Assembly: GCA_030248295.1 (NCBI GenBank)
Contig: JASANH010000357.1
Coordinates: 152,776-216,775, forward strand
Direction: 5' to 3'
Origin: Mesodorylaimus sp. YZB2_4
Taxonomy: Eukaryota > Nematoda > Enoplea > Dorylaimida > Dorylaimidae
DNA: 64,000 bases
The notes under the pieces were generated by a model. The model ran no database searches. It saw nothing but the letters and a program-made list of their open reading frames with translations, and had not been told where the DNA came from. The translations under genes and the position numbers were made by a program. Positions 24,258 to 36,400 of the stretch are shown here, piece after piece. Every line of letters begins with the position of its first letter. Positions within the stretch are counted from its first letter, which is position 1.

Positions 24258-26105
24258 CATTCAACCAGTAAACCATCTTGTGAACACATGGAGGGAAACA
24301 AAACCACTTACTAATTTGGCCGATTTGATGAGCAGCACTTAATTTTTAATTCTAATTAGGACGATCTGTCCAGAAAAGATGAGTATGCTTATTGTTATAC
24401 AGTGCATGAACCAATTCAAAGAACAGTGACCGCTGATGCCAAAAATGAGGGAGGCACGTGAATAATTTAGGATCCTAGCTGACAATGCTGTCTAAAAGAG
24501 GCAGAACGCAAGATGCAACGTCCTCATATGCATACCAAGTCACTAACCGTGAACACTTGCATCATGCACACAATGCATACAATGCTTCCTGCTTCTCGCC
24601 TCGGTTATTGGGATTTCACGTCCAACGCATCAGACGCAGCCAGTGTGAACTCGTTAGTCTTTCTACGAGCCGAGCAGACCTGAGCTACAGTGTTCTTGAC
24701 GAGCCTACCAACCCAGAACCAATTATCTAAGAGCACAGAAGTCAGAACCAAACTTTTTAATGCAAGGTAGAAAGGAATATTCGAGCAAAACTAGTAAGGT
24801 TAGTCACAAACGGTGGGTTCCCTACACTGATCCACCGTTTGCGTGTCCATTTTATCCTGCTGCTGGTGATACTGCAGCCAGGCGCCTGACACGCTCAATA
24901 GATCTGAACTTCCCATCGAAGCAACAGTTTCCTTCTTCTCCTGCCATTATGAGACTCACAATTTAGTGTGTTCAAAACTTCGCCTCTTGCGCAGTGCGCC
25001 GGAACTAGGCAGCTAGGGCTGCTTAGAGGTCTGACCCAAGGGTTACAAGCGAGGGGACACAAATGAGGATTTGCGGTATGGTACTGCAAATGTACAGTGC
25101 ACCTATGTACACTATATGCACAGTACATGTAGCATGAACATATGAAGAACTAACTCATGCGCAGTCGCCATCGGCAACCTCATAGTTTGAGAGCTTGGAA
25201 AAGAAGTACAGGCCGGGCACAAATGTTCGCACTAAAGGGTCGCTGTGCCGTGAGGTGAAACAACATCTGATGTGAATTTTTCCATGGCTGAAAAACAAAG
25301 GTTTTCTAAAAATTCCCCTTTAAAAATTTCTCGAATCAGTCTCTTTTGCAGAGTGATACTTGATAGATTACTTTTTAAAAACGCGCGAAGTACCAAAAGA
25401 CATATAGTAAATATACACAGGGGGAGTAAAAGAATAAAAAGTCATTCGTCTAAAATGTGCCCGGCGGAGGGATAGAACTAACATACTAACGATAAGATAC
25501 AGTAAGTAAACGTTGACGAGACAGCAGAACAAAACAAAGGTCCTTAAAAAATTCCCCTTTAAAAATTTGAAAATCAGGAACCTCAGGAACACTATTCCAC
25601 AGGGGACTAGCAGAAAATTCAAAATTCTCTTTAAACTACTCTTTCTTCGGAGAGGCTGATGCTACATACTGTATGCGTGCATTAACTCGTACACTGTGAC
25701 GTCTGGCAGACACTGCCATTCAAGCCAGATTTGCAGGATAGATTAGAATAACATGAAAACTTTGAAACAATTCGGTTTTTTATAGTCATCAATGACGCCA
25801 GTTTGGCCTGTGAAAGGTTAGTATCGTAATCGATGTTGCAATACATATTGAGCTACAATGCCGGAAATGAGAATTTTTCAGAGATTCAATACCCTTTGCA
25901 GAATTGGATCCCAGATGACTGATCCATAATCGATTACAATTCTAGCGGAAGATTTGTAAGCTGCTCTAACGCTAAAGTGCTTGTATCCAATCATACATTG
26001 GACATACACACATCACTCTCAATCTCAAATTGAAAAGACTCTAATGTAAACCGACTGATGGGGCTTGTACAACCTTGACTCATATAGTGCTAAAAGCTTC
26101 CAGTT
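24258..26105. other. intergenic with a short direct repeat
   Basis: No gene was recognised. The hydrophobic frame 25368-25622 (-) lies in an AT-rich stretch and has no splice or family support. A direct repeat sits at 25293-25339 and 25532-25577. Confidence 0.4.
25293..25577. repeat. 47-base direct repeat pair flanking 192 bases
   Basis: 25293-25339 and 25532-25577 share AAACAAAGG, a TAAAAATTCCCCTTTAAAAA-type core and AATCAG, with a few differences at the edges. The pair could be a local duplication or the ends of a small element. Confidence 0.6.
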
Positions 26106-26291
26106 GTAATCACGTACTTTGACTGCTATGCTTTGCAAAATGTGCAATGACTCATTTGTTTATAAAAAGGCGACAAAAGCGGTTTATCTCGCAACAGCAG
26201 GATCAAAAAGTGCGTCTTTACAGGTTAGACACAATGGAGCACCGACGGGAACTTTCCCGATATTTTCATTTGTAAAAGCAGCTGCGGCGGT
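26106..26291 (+). repeat. dispersed repeat, copy B
   Basis: Second copy of the family described at 24054-24257. It has several indels relative to copy A, so the two are not a recent duplication. Confidence 0.6.
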
Positions 26292-27271
26292 AGGTAGCCA
26301 AGACTCTATTCATCTGAATGTTGGATCGGCACATCAGGTTCTGTCCCCTTCCTGCTAAGCCATCCGGTGGCTTGAATAACCATTGGCGAACCGTGCTTCG
26401 CATTGCACTTTCTGATCCTTGGTGCCGTAGACTCCTTCCCACATTCATCGATAGCTGCCGACGTAGCAACCTTGCCGCAGGGCGCATATTTTTCTTTCAC
26501 GTTTCTCTTATATGGTTAGCCGTTTAGTTCATTGAAACGACCTTGCGCCGTTGAGACCTTACCTACTCGTTGAAGATCCCCCCCCCCCCCTCCGCGCTGT
26601 CAGAAACTCGTTCCTCTGGTCATCCTCACCAGAACCTTATTAGAGTAGCAAATATGCACGGAACCTTGATCCTTGTGAAACTTCACTATTCTGGCTGAAT
26701 TTGAATCGGCCTGTCGAAAATGCACGATTGAGTCGGTCACGCAATCCGCCAATTAGAGAATATTGATCAACTTTCTTCAACATAGGCCACATTTCTCAAA
26801 AACCTACACTTCTAAGGAGCCTGTAGTTTGTATCAATTTCACGTGCACGAACGAATGGACGACCCGTTTTCTAGCACATTCGGCGAGGAAAGTGACATTG
26901 AAGGCATTGACGTGTTGCGATTTGAAAGCACCGATCTTGTTACGCACTTTTAACGCGGACGAAATCATTACTCTGTTCAAACATCGCGCAAGAAAAGACC
27001 GTTTATCCAAATTAAATCCAGCTAACGCCCAGTGAGTCAGGACGACGACGCACCGGACGAAACGCTAATTACCAAGTTACCTCGTCGACGGAAATGAGGG
27101 CCGGGTGACACGAAAGAAGCAGTAGAGACGTACTTATTCCCAGGCAACGGTTGGTCGCCTCGCTTTAACTATGTAGAGCAAACTGTGAGATGAGAAAACT
27201 ATGCCATCACGAAACTGAGTCTCGACCGACCATTTAACTTGTCTCCTCCCAGCCTGCTCACACCTGCATTG
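26292..27271. other. intergenic, upstream of the DPP gene
   Basis: It contains a 13-base poly-C run (26578-26590) and two overlapping 70-90 codon frames (26763-27035 plus, 26804-27010 minus) without support. Probably part of the distal promoter region of the DPP-family gene. Confidence 0.4.
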
Positions 27272-27279
27272 TATAAATA
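27272..27279 (+). promoter_or_regulatory. TATA-like box for DPP first exon A
   Basis: TATAAATA lies 115 bases before the ATG of candidate first exon A (27394). This would give a leader of about 85 bases. Confidence 0.4.
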
Positions 27280-27393
27280 CATTACTCGACTGACATTGAT
27301 CTCGCCCCGCCTGTGGCCAGCAGAGAGCGAATATGTGAGTCAAATTGTGGACAAGCTAGCCCGCCCGAGAGCATATCAAGCAGACTAGGGATC

Positions 27394-27444
27394 ATGGAAA
27401 AAGAAGCAGCCAATAGCTTTTTGGGGCCGTACCCAGAATGGGAG
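27394..27444 (+). CDS. DPP gene, candidate alternative first exon A
   Basis: [17 protein letters not shown] then a GTAAGT donor, phase 0, which joins in frame to the constant exon at 34801 (starting ELVAGSPQQ). A TATA-like box lies 115 bases upstream. Strong consensus donor and a plausible acidic cytosolic tail. Confidence 0.6.
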
Positions 27445-30400
27445 GTAAGTACATGCCTTTCAGTGGTGATTCTGTCTAGGGCAGGTTTTATTCTTGATTC
27501 TCCTCGTCGATTCTATATGTCGGCTGTCCTCTGTCATCCTATGAGCCCTGCTCTTCGTCTTTTGATCCTTTCTCGAAACCCGGGCGTATTTCTATTCTTG
27601 CGACCGCAACGTAATTGGCTTTCTAGGCCATTCAGTACCTGGTCTCATCTGTGATGAATCCAGTCTCACAGGAGAATGAGCAAATGACAAAAAGATGAGG
27701 CGATGTTTCCTGTCCATATGAGCATATGAGATGGGATTGATTCGTTACTTTACCCGTGAGATTGCTGGTCGAATGGGGAGGTGCTTTTCAAAAATGTGAC
27801 GAAGACCCGCGCGTGGAAAAGTTGAGAAAACATAAGCGTTTCGTCTTTTTTAAACATCAACTCAAACTCCTTCGACACTCGGTTACTAGTTTCGCTCGAT
27901 GCGCTAGTACCAGACCTACTTGAACCGTGTATTCTTCGTTTCTCTGCTCGCACGGATGTCATTGGGCGTTGGTGAATAGCCTCGTATACAACTGACACAA
28001 CGAGGTGGCATAGCATAGACGAGACTTCTCGGGCTCCAAGTTTCCAGATTGTTCGCTCTCGAACTGCTCGTTTCCATTCGAAGATTTGATTCCGCGATTA
28101 GGCCAATGTGGTGGCATGCGGCGTAAGGACAATGGATTACGACTATGAGGACGATTCGGACAATGATAAGGTACGTAAGCTGCCTCTGACATTTTCACCA
28201 TTGATGTCTTGAATTCCAATGATTTCTTAACTGTACGGCTCCACATGCTAATTCGTCACATGGTTCTTTATTCCATAAAGAAGCAGATCTCAAACAGATC
28301 CATGCTCAGTTTCACTTTTTCTCAACCTATAATAAACGAGACGTGCGCGCGTATCGAAGACTTTAAAAAACAGCTGGAGAAGAGTTCGTCACGTTTAAAC
28401 TTTGAGTAAAGAACAGAGGTGCCCGTTGAAGTGCGCTCGCTAACCCAGACGAGACCTCCATTCTCCTGCACTACTCGTCATTGTTCGATCAACTCCAGAT
28501 AATTACCTACAACGAAAAGTAGCCCGTTGTGCCCGTCGTATGAACTGTTCCTTATCATTTCCACTTTTCACTGATAGCAATTCCAGAATCCTAAGTGGGA
28601 TTTTCGGTCATATCATGAGGAAAGAGCGGTCAAAAGGCCGCCAGCTTGGTGCCGCCACGTTTTACGTGGAAGGATTCCCCTTTCAAAGCTTCATATATCA
28701 GACGGACAATTACTCAGTGCTTTTCTTATCAGTAGAAACTAAGGGCTAATTTTCTGGGCAATAATGCATGTTCTGAAAAGAGAGACAGGATTTGATTGTT
28801 CACCACTGGGAAATGGCATATTCGAACCCTCGCTCATGTGTCCGGGAGAGAAGCGAATGGGTTATTTATATTGCTTCTCCTAGCATCGCTAGGCTCGCTT
28901 GATTAGTGCCGCAGGAAATCTAACATGTTTGTGATGTGCTAGCTTTCGCGGAGACTCTCATAGGCTTACAGTATATGATAGATATGAAGGCTTTGTAGGC
29001 TCGTCTTGCTTCGCAAAAGCCAGCTTGATCAAGCTACGCTCATACGTGCAGCTGTTGGTCTAAAAGGCTCTATAAATGCTCGGTTTGCGTTCCGAGCGGA
29101 TGTGTTCAAAAGGGGCGAGAGGTATGCACCAAATTCCTGCCCGTATCTGCCCAATAGTATTATCAACCGGTCGCCTGTGTCTTTGAATAATAAAGGTTTT
29201 TCCTGTGCGTCCGCCTCAAGCACCTTCTCTCGATCGCACCTTTTGATATTGATAAGGCCGCTGTGCGACTGCATACATTTTCGAAGAAGGCCGTAAGTCT
29301 GCAACGGCGGTCAAGGAACGCACGTGCCTATCTGGGCCATGTATAATTTAATACCATAGACCGGCATAATTAAAGAAAATCTTGGCTAGCTCGACGCACA
29401 CTCGCTTCGTCGCCGAGAGGGCATTGTGAACGGATAAATCCTGCCTAGCAGAGTTTCAAGTTCGTGGCTGAGGTTCATCTATCGACCCTTCCTACGACAG
29501 CTCTCGTCTCTAACAGACTTTTATTCGCCTATGACCATATTCGTGCCATGGGCATTATGACCGCGAAGAACTGAAGGCGAATACGAATGCATTTTTCCTA
29601 ATCGAAGCACCCACCCGTCGAGTTCACAGCATGGGATCGTACCGTTTACCAGCTCGAACAAGAAGCAAGCCCACTTCGAACGACTGATTAGTGAACACTG
29701 AAATTGCTCATTGCTCGAATTCTCTACTTCTCCTTCCGAAATTGAGCCCCGCGCAAAGGTCATTCGAGATTGCTTTTTAAGTTGCCTCCGATTTGGACTA
29801 TCAAAGCACCAAGCTTTTACGTGTGCAATCTGACTTGGGCAACGAAAGTTGACGAAAACGGATTCGAATTAAGATGGCTATCCTGCCACCGGATATGGAT
29901 GAAGGGCGCCAAACACCGGAGATTTGGGAGATCCGTAGCCCTAATGTGGATAAGAGTTTCCTGCCCGCTTATCTGGTAAGTGTGTACGCCAGATGCGCAT
30001 CGCCGTCTTCCAATCACTATTTCCGAAGCTGTAGATCTTTCTCGGGCGAAGGAACTAATTTGCGTGCGCTTGCCATAACTGGCAGCATTCCCCGAAAGCC
30101 GCATTATGTGTTCCGTAGAATCTGTTTCCATTGGTGTGTTCTGTGGATCTTCTTCTATCGACTGCGTCTTTTTTCATCCGCTTTTATTGCTATGCCCATT
30201 TTACGATCTCCGCCCATCGGCCGCGTTCAGAAATGCTTATGAGTGCGTACCGTCGGGAGTTCAAGGCGGTGCTCGAAAAAATGGGCGCCACTTTTTCCCC
30301 TCGTCTTTTTCTTGGAGTAATATGATAAACGAGATGATAGGCTCCTTCAGCGAGTTTGAGAACCACACCCAGCTCGATTAGACCACCAACGTGCTGTGAG

Positions 30401-33400
30401 GAGTGGCCTCCTAACCATGCACGCTATAGATGGCCGCTTCAAGTTGGACCTCCGTCGTGAGAATGTTCATAAAGCATCAATACCTTTGTCGACCAGTTTA
30501 AAACTATTGCAATTACCGGATGCAGTTTTTCAGGTAAGGAAACGTGATTGGCTGGTGCTTAGGCCATAAATCTTGTTTCCAAGGAAATGACCGATTTGAA
30601 CTCGTTCGTCTCCCTGAGGGAGTGTCTGCTCATTGGGGAGCTGCACCGTTGCTCTCTTCAACCACTGGCCGTGGCTGTGATCACGACTGTGGTCAAATAG
30701 TGGACCATACTAGTAATCGGAAGACAATAGGTTGGCATTTGAACTCGAGGTTATTATTTCTGAGAGCCGCACTTACGATTCACCGTTTAGAGGCATTCGT
30801 AGAAAGCGTTTGGCCGCTGGTAGGTTCGGTCGGGTATCGGTTTTGGATTGTTTTCAGTATGGCATTAATCGGGGGCATCCATATTCAGACGCGCGGAGCC
30901 ACCCAGGCAGCTGCTGAGATGTTGACCAACACAACGGGTCGTCATTTGGAGACCCGCACTTCGTTGGCGGATACTGGAAATGTCCGAAGACGATATTCCT
31001 ACTTACAACAGCTGTCGCAAAGAGTACGTTATGAGGTCATCTTTGGAAGGACCACGGCGTGAGTGGAAACTCCGGAAAATCATGGCTTACCCTTACGGTT
31101 GCCACATTGTTTTGCACAGTGAGTGCTCATGTCGGAGATAGCGTGTGTGGCTGCCAACCGAAGACTAAACTCGCAGCCTAGTCTAAGCTCGCAGAGCTAC
31201 AATGCGAGAAGGACTGAGCGAGTTTGGAACTGCAAGCGGGGTTCAACCTTTTCATACCACGAAGTCTCGTATTGGCACCTTCAAAATAGCAGATTTGCAG
31301 TGTTGCAAATGACAAAGATATGGACACTTTTCAGCCCTTGACGACTGGCTCTCAATGACTTGTCTGAGACCACGCAAGAATTGAGTATGCTAGCTGTAGG
31401 ACGGGGTCCCTCAGGGTCCTCACCAAGCATTCATATCCGCTTCGGTCCGGACAAATCTCTCACGGCTTCAAATTCCTTGCCTCACTCCGCCGAACACGCC
31501 CCTCGACCTCTTCGCGTGGTGATTTGCACATTGAGAATTGGAGTAGACCGCGTTTCTTTCCAGCCTTGCTTCTAAATTCCCATCGCATTTCAAAAAAATG
31601 AGTTTTTATCGAATGGAAAGGGTGGCTTTTCGGCTTTCCTTAACGAGCCATCTACTGCACTCGGTCTGGACTCGCAGAGGAAGTATGGTAGTAGTGGTTT
31701 CGAGGCGAAAAAGAGTTTGGTCGAATCGAGAAACTGCTCGTCGCCTTAGGAAACAAACCAAGGCCCGGCGCAATTTTCTCTCCGACACGTCGTTTCCGGC
31801 GCCTCTTGCAACTTCGTTTCCGTTGAATAGACGATCTGTCAAATTCTGGCGACTAGGATCGGTCCGTCGAGGGATCGGCTGGGTGGGCACGTGATATACG
31901 TTGGAAAAAGTAATCATGATTGCCAGTACGGAGGTGGCCGCCGTATCCAAGTCCAGTTTCTCTCCGCGCTTCCGACGAGCCGACTCGAGTCGCCTGTACG
32001 TCCTCAATGCACGACCACGACTAGGACCATTATCACTGTTACGGCTGGCCCTCAATCCTCGGCATTCAATGCACTCGGTCCGAGGTGGTGCCACCGGTCT
32101 CGCCACACGCTATTACCATGAAAGCCAAGAGACTGAGGAGGTGAGAGAAATTACAAAAAACCGGTCCTTCCGCTTGAGGTCCCCAGTCAGGAAGAGCTCA
32201 CAGAGCTTTTCAAATGGATTTTCCATGGCATTCGTAAATTGACGAGCGCGTCGAGTAGGTGAATGGCTTACTACTCGCAACTCAAGGCTCAGATTTCTGT
32301 ACCTGCCCTCGAAAATGATCGGCGTGTCAGTGCCACAAGGATAGTCACCAGACCAGAAATCACCGATTGGTCGACACCCTCGAATGAGGAGGTGCGATGA
32401 TGGGCTATGTTATGCTTGGTTATGATAAGGGCTGCTCGGCGAAGGCTCCCTTGCTTTGTACCTGGGGTTTCTGCAGGCCATCTTGTGATTTCTATTTTTC
32501 TCCACTTCGTTCAATCGAGCGTTGTGTGTTTGTTTTTCGGAATCAAACTCCTATTTGGGCTTGAAACTTTAGAAATTGGTTTCTCGTGTTCTATCCTCGG
32601 CCCAGGCAGCAATTTGAATTGGCGCGTTTATGTTGATGCCTGAAATGACATATTGCAAAGCGATGAGTGCGGCCAATGCCCTAGCTGGCAGGCTAGGCGG
32701 GGCGGTCTTGCCCGAAGCGCATTTATCAACCCTGGTGGACGTGGGTTCACCTCGTTGTGGCCCCATCTTCAACTTGGCGGGAGGAGCGGACGCATCGAAG
32801 CGGCAATAAAAAACGAGGTGTGCAAGTTCCGGTTTTACGGCTTCATTGACACGCCTCTCGCTCGGACTTGTGTCAACAAGATTTTGCAAATCGTACGTTT
32901 TGTGAGTTTACTTTTCGTCTTGGGTCGTGTTGTTAGCTGCGCCTCTCTCAAGTTGAACTGTTATCTGATGTCAAAACTAAATCTGCTCGTAAAGCTGACA
33001 GGGGCGGGCAAAGTGGCGGGTATATTGAATGAAGGGGTGAAAATGGGTGTCATTCAATTGACAAACTCTTTCGGAAAACAAACTTGAATTTGAAATAAAG
33101 CACCTATTGTAGAGATGGCGCAGCTGAATCTGCGAACGGGTTGGCTACAGTGTTCTGTTGAACTATATAGGTGCTACCATATCGCGCCATTGATTCTGCA
33201 TTCTCCAGAAGACCGACGAGCTGCCAGCCTTGCCTACCTGGCTGCCCTATTCGCGATTGATTAGGGTATTCAGTCAGTGACCCGTGGAACCGACATGGCA
33301 TCGATGGGCTCTTCGGACGACCGCACCGCTTTGGATGACAGACTTGACGGCGATAAGGTCTGGATGCCAACATTCTTTTTATGGGTGCTATGCTGGGTTG

Positions 33401-36400
33401 GGTGGGCCTGGACTGATGATTGATGATTGGCTTTACTTCCTTATCGGCCCTTTTGGCATCGAGCCTATTTAGGCAACTCATTGCGTTGGGACACGCTTGA
33501 GGTGAGTTGACTGTCGTCATCTCAAAAACGTGACAGTTCGGTTGGTTTGGACGTGACTCAGCACGGAATGAAGCCTCGAGCGAAGCATTCCGTTCTCGCT
33601 GCTGGACTGGCTCATGTACATAATAGCAGTCCTTTTTTTCATGCACTGCATAATGGATCCCCGGGCGTAGGTTCTAGACTTTCGGTGGGCCGATTCGATC
33701 CGACGCATTACCGATACCGCCATCTTCGCTGGCGGCCAAAAGTCATCTGGCATTCCGGCAGCACAATTCGATTCTCCCGCTCGCTTTTCCAATATCCGCC
33801 GGGACCGAAGAAACGTCCCCATTTGCTTTTTGGAACCACTATTTTTCTTCCATCCTTTTTCTTATGCAAAGCCATTTAGCCCTCTCTAGTAAAATCGACC
33901 CGGTGTGTAAATTAGGTGCAGTAAAGAAAGGAAGACGAGAAGGCACCAAGAATAGGAAAGCGTCAGTTCTCGTTGGGGCCTCGTTCGGAATGGTAGACTA
34001 GGCGAACCAGGATATGGGTCAAAAAAGGAAATATAGCGCGGCCTAATGGAATGTTTGGCTTAGCATTATAGTTGGATAACAGCTGCACGTTAGCTAACAG
34101 TCTTCTCGCTCGCTCTCTGCGGCTCGGCACGTCGCCGTTCGAAGAGACAATACATGGTGGAAGAGGGTAAACGCAAAAAAGTTTTAGTTATCGAGCCTGG
34201 TACCCGTATCAACGCACTAAGCAAAGCGTAGCACGGCTAGCTTCCATAATCGCTTTCTCTTCCGCCATCCCGCTTACCGACTCAAGTACACTTTGGCTAA
34301 TCGTTGTCGAATAACAGTCAAAGCTGTTGGCCGTGCAGTCGGTGCTTCTGGTCTCGTAGGGTATTCTCGGGGCATTCTCCGAACTGTCAGCTCGTCGTGT
34401 GGTATTTCTCCATTTGGTGGAGTCCCAGCAGTTTTTGTCGGACATCCAAACAAACCTCTGTATAGGAACGCGCGTATTGACTTTTCTGGCTCTTATAGTT
34501 GCGTTTATTCATTTTTGGTCGGGTATTGTTCGGAAATGGTGAATAGGCGGTTTGACGACGAAGACTTGGTACATTCAGTTTTCATTACTGTCTTCTTCGA
34601 GACTTGTCACTTCAGTGCTCATTTCGATATCTCGTCACGTTGTTGTGCCTCGGCTACAGACAGCCCCTTACTTGAATTGCATCATGTCATTTTACGTGTT
34701 TGACAAGGAGGGCTGTTTGTGTGGTTTAGACGGAGGAGGAGGCTAAGCCTTTGTGTGCACAATACTAGTTTTGTGAGAGAAATTTGTTGGATAATTTTAG
34801 GAGCTGGTAGCTGGATCTCCGCAACAGCGCAACTGGCGTGGCATCGGCATCGCCTTGCTCGTTATTCTCGTCATTTGCGCACTGATCACAACGGCTGTCG
34901 TGCTATTGGCACCATGTGAGTAAACCTGGCCTTAGAACCTGCTTTTTGTCTGGCTTCTCAAGTGCATGTCTCGCATTGCTGCGCCTCTGTGCATCTTCGC
35001 TCGCAGTGCGCGAAACGGATGCTTTTGTCTCGTCTCGCTCGACTTGATTTCGTCTTGTACTTTTTATTTTCAGCTTTATTTATGCTTTGCCGCTCGCAGA
35101 ATTAGTAGGCGCGAGTTGGGTGGTTCCTCGGGAGTGTGCTGCTTGACAGTCGATGGGGCGGTTCCGGATACGAAACGTATATTGCCCTGGGTGGGCGGGT
35201 CCTGAAATGCTTATCAGCTGGTTACGCCCTCCTAGACCCACCTGCCGTGCCCATTCGCCGTCCGCGTGACAGCTGGTACCTGCGTCCTTGCTTCCTCGAG
35301 CTCTCGTGGTCATCGCCGTACTCGCCTTTTAGCTGGCCTAAAACATGGAGCAGTGCTTGAATCATTTTGTGCGGCGTATCGTGGTCTTTATTATTTGTAT
35401 TGGCCATGGTGTGCAGTGTAGGTTATTATTTTGCCCTTTTCCTATCTTTGTCTGTTCTCGTTTCCTAATCCCATTTTTGTGTTCCTTGCTAATCCTTGAC
35501 CTTTCCAGCTGCATCGGGTCCCAAGTTTAGCGGCACTCCAATATCGTTGGCCGATTATCTAGCCGGAAATCTGAGTGGTGCTTCGATAGATACAACTTGG
35601 TTGCAAGGTAAGAAACTGCCTTTTCCTGTTATCGTTTGTTATTGATAGATTGGCCCGTTGTTCCTGTTTAGAGAAACTACTGGTGTACAGAGATAGTAAT
35701 CTAGACTTATGGACATTAGAGATCGGCGATGGCATCGCCACGCGGAAATTACTATCGGATAATTCGCCATTCAAGGTGACTGGGCGATTTTATTGGAAAT
35801 ATCAAAATTTGAATGACGAGTTTTCAGGAGACGGATAGGCCAAAAGCCTCTTTATGGGTCCCTTCTTTCACGACGCAGTACATTGCATTTGGTTTCGGAG
35901 CACGTCGAGTAAGTTGCACACACACGATGTCATATACGCAGGCAGGAACAGGACACGTACGGCCCGCATGGTTATGATAAGTTGACACATCCTCCGCTGT
36001 CCATCCTTTTCGGTTTCTTGGTATGAGCACGTTCTGTTGGAGGGTATCGGCACGCAATGTGGTCATTTCCCGTCTATGCCTCGTAGGACGTGCGGGTGTG
36101 TAGTGCGCAGTGGGTAGTGCATTAGTGTGAACGATATGGTCACTATCTTTTCCCTGCTTCTTTATTATCTTTTGTTTTTAGCTGTACAGATATTCAGTGC
36201 TGGCGTTTTACAACATTAGTTTAATGCAAAATGGGGCCAGAAAGTAAGTACAATTTTGTGCAGTGATTACAGCGCGCTCCCCTTGCATTTGTAGCTAGAA
36301 AAATTCCGAGCCGGAACGTATTTTGTTAAAATTAGACGGCTCAGTAGCAAGCAAGAGAACAGTAGCCAACAGGCGTAAGTGGCTGGTTCGGCAATCTGTT

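Noticed and set aside
7055..25080. Short similarity between about 7055-7085 and 25045-25080
   Set aside because: Only about 20 matching bases with a gap; too short to call a repeat.
30106..30381. Hydrophobic frames resembling a GPCR C-terminal end
   Set aside because: Resemblance is limited to a few basic and aromatic residues and changes with frame; no NPxxY motif.
32654..32827. Another possible DPP first exon near 32663
   Set aside because: The frame that reaches the GAG/GTGTGC donor has no ATG, and the frame with an ATG ends in TAA before any good donor. An internal GTGGGT is possible but weak.
34536..34568. [11 protein letters not shown] with a GTACAT donor, a possible extra DPP first exon
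   Set aside because: Phase 0 fits, but it is only 11 codons with a weak donor. Not distinguishable from chance.
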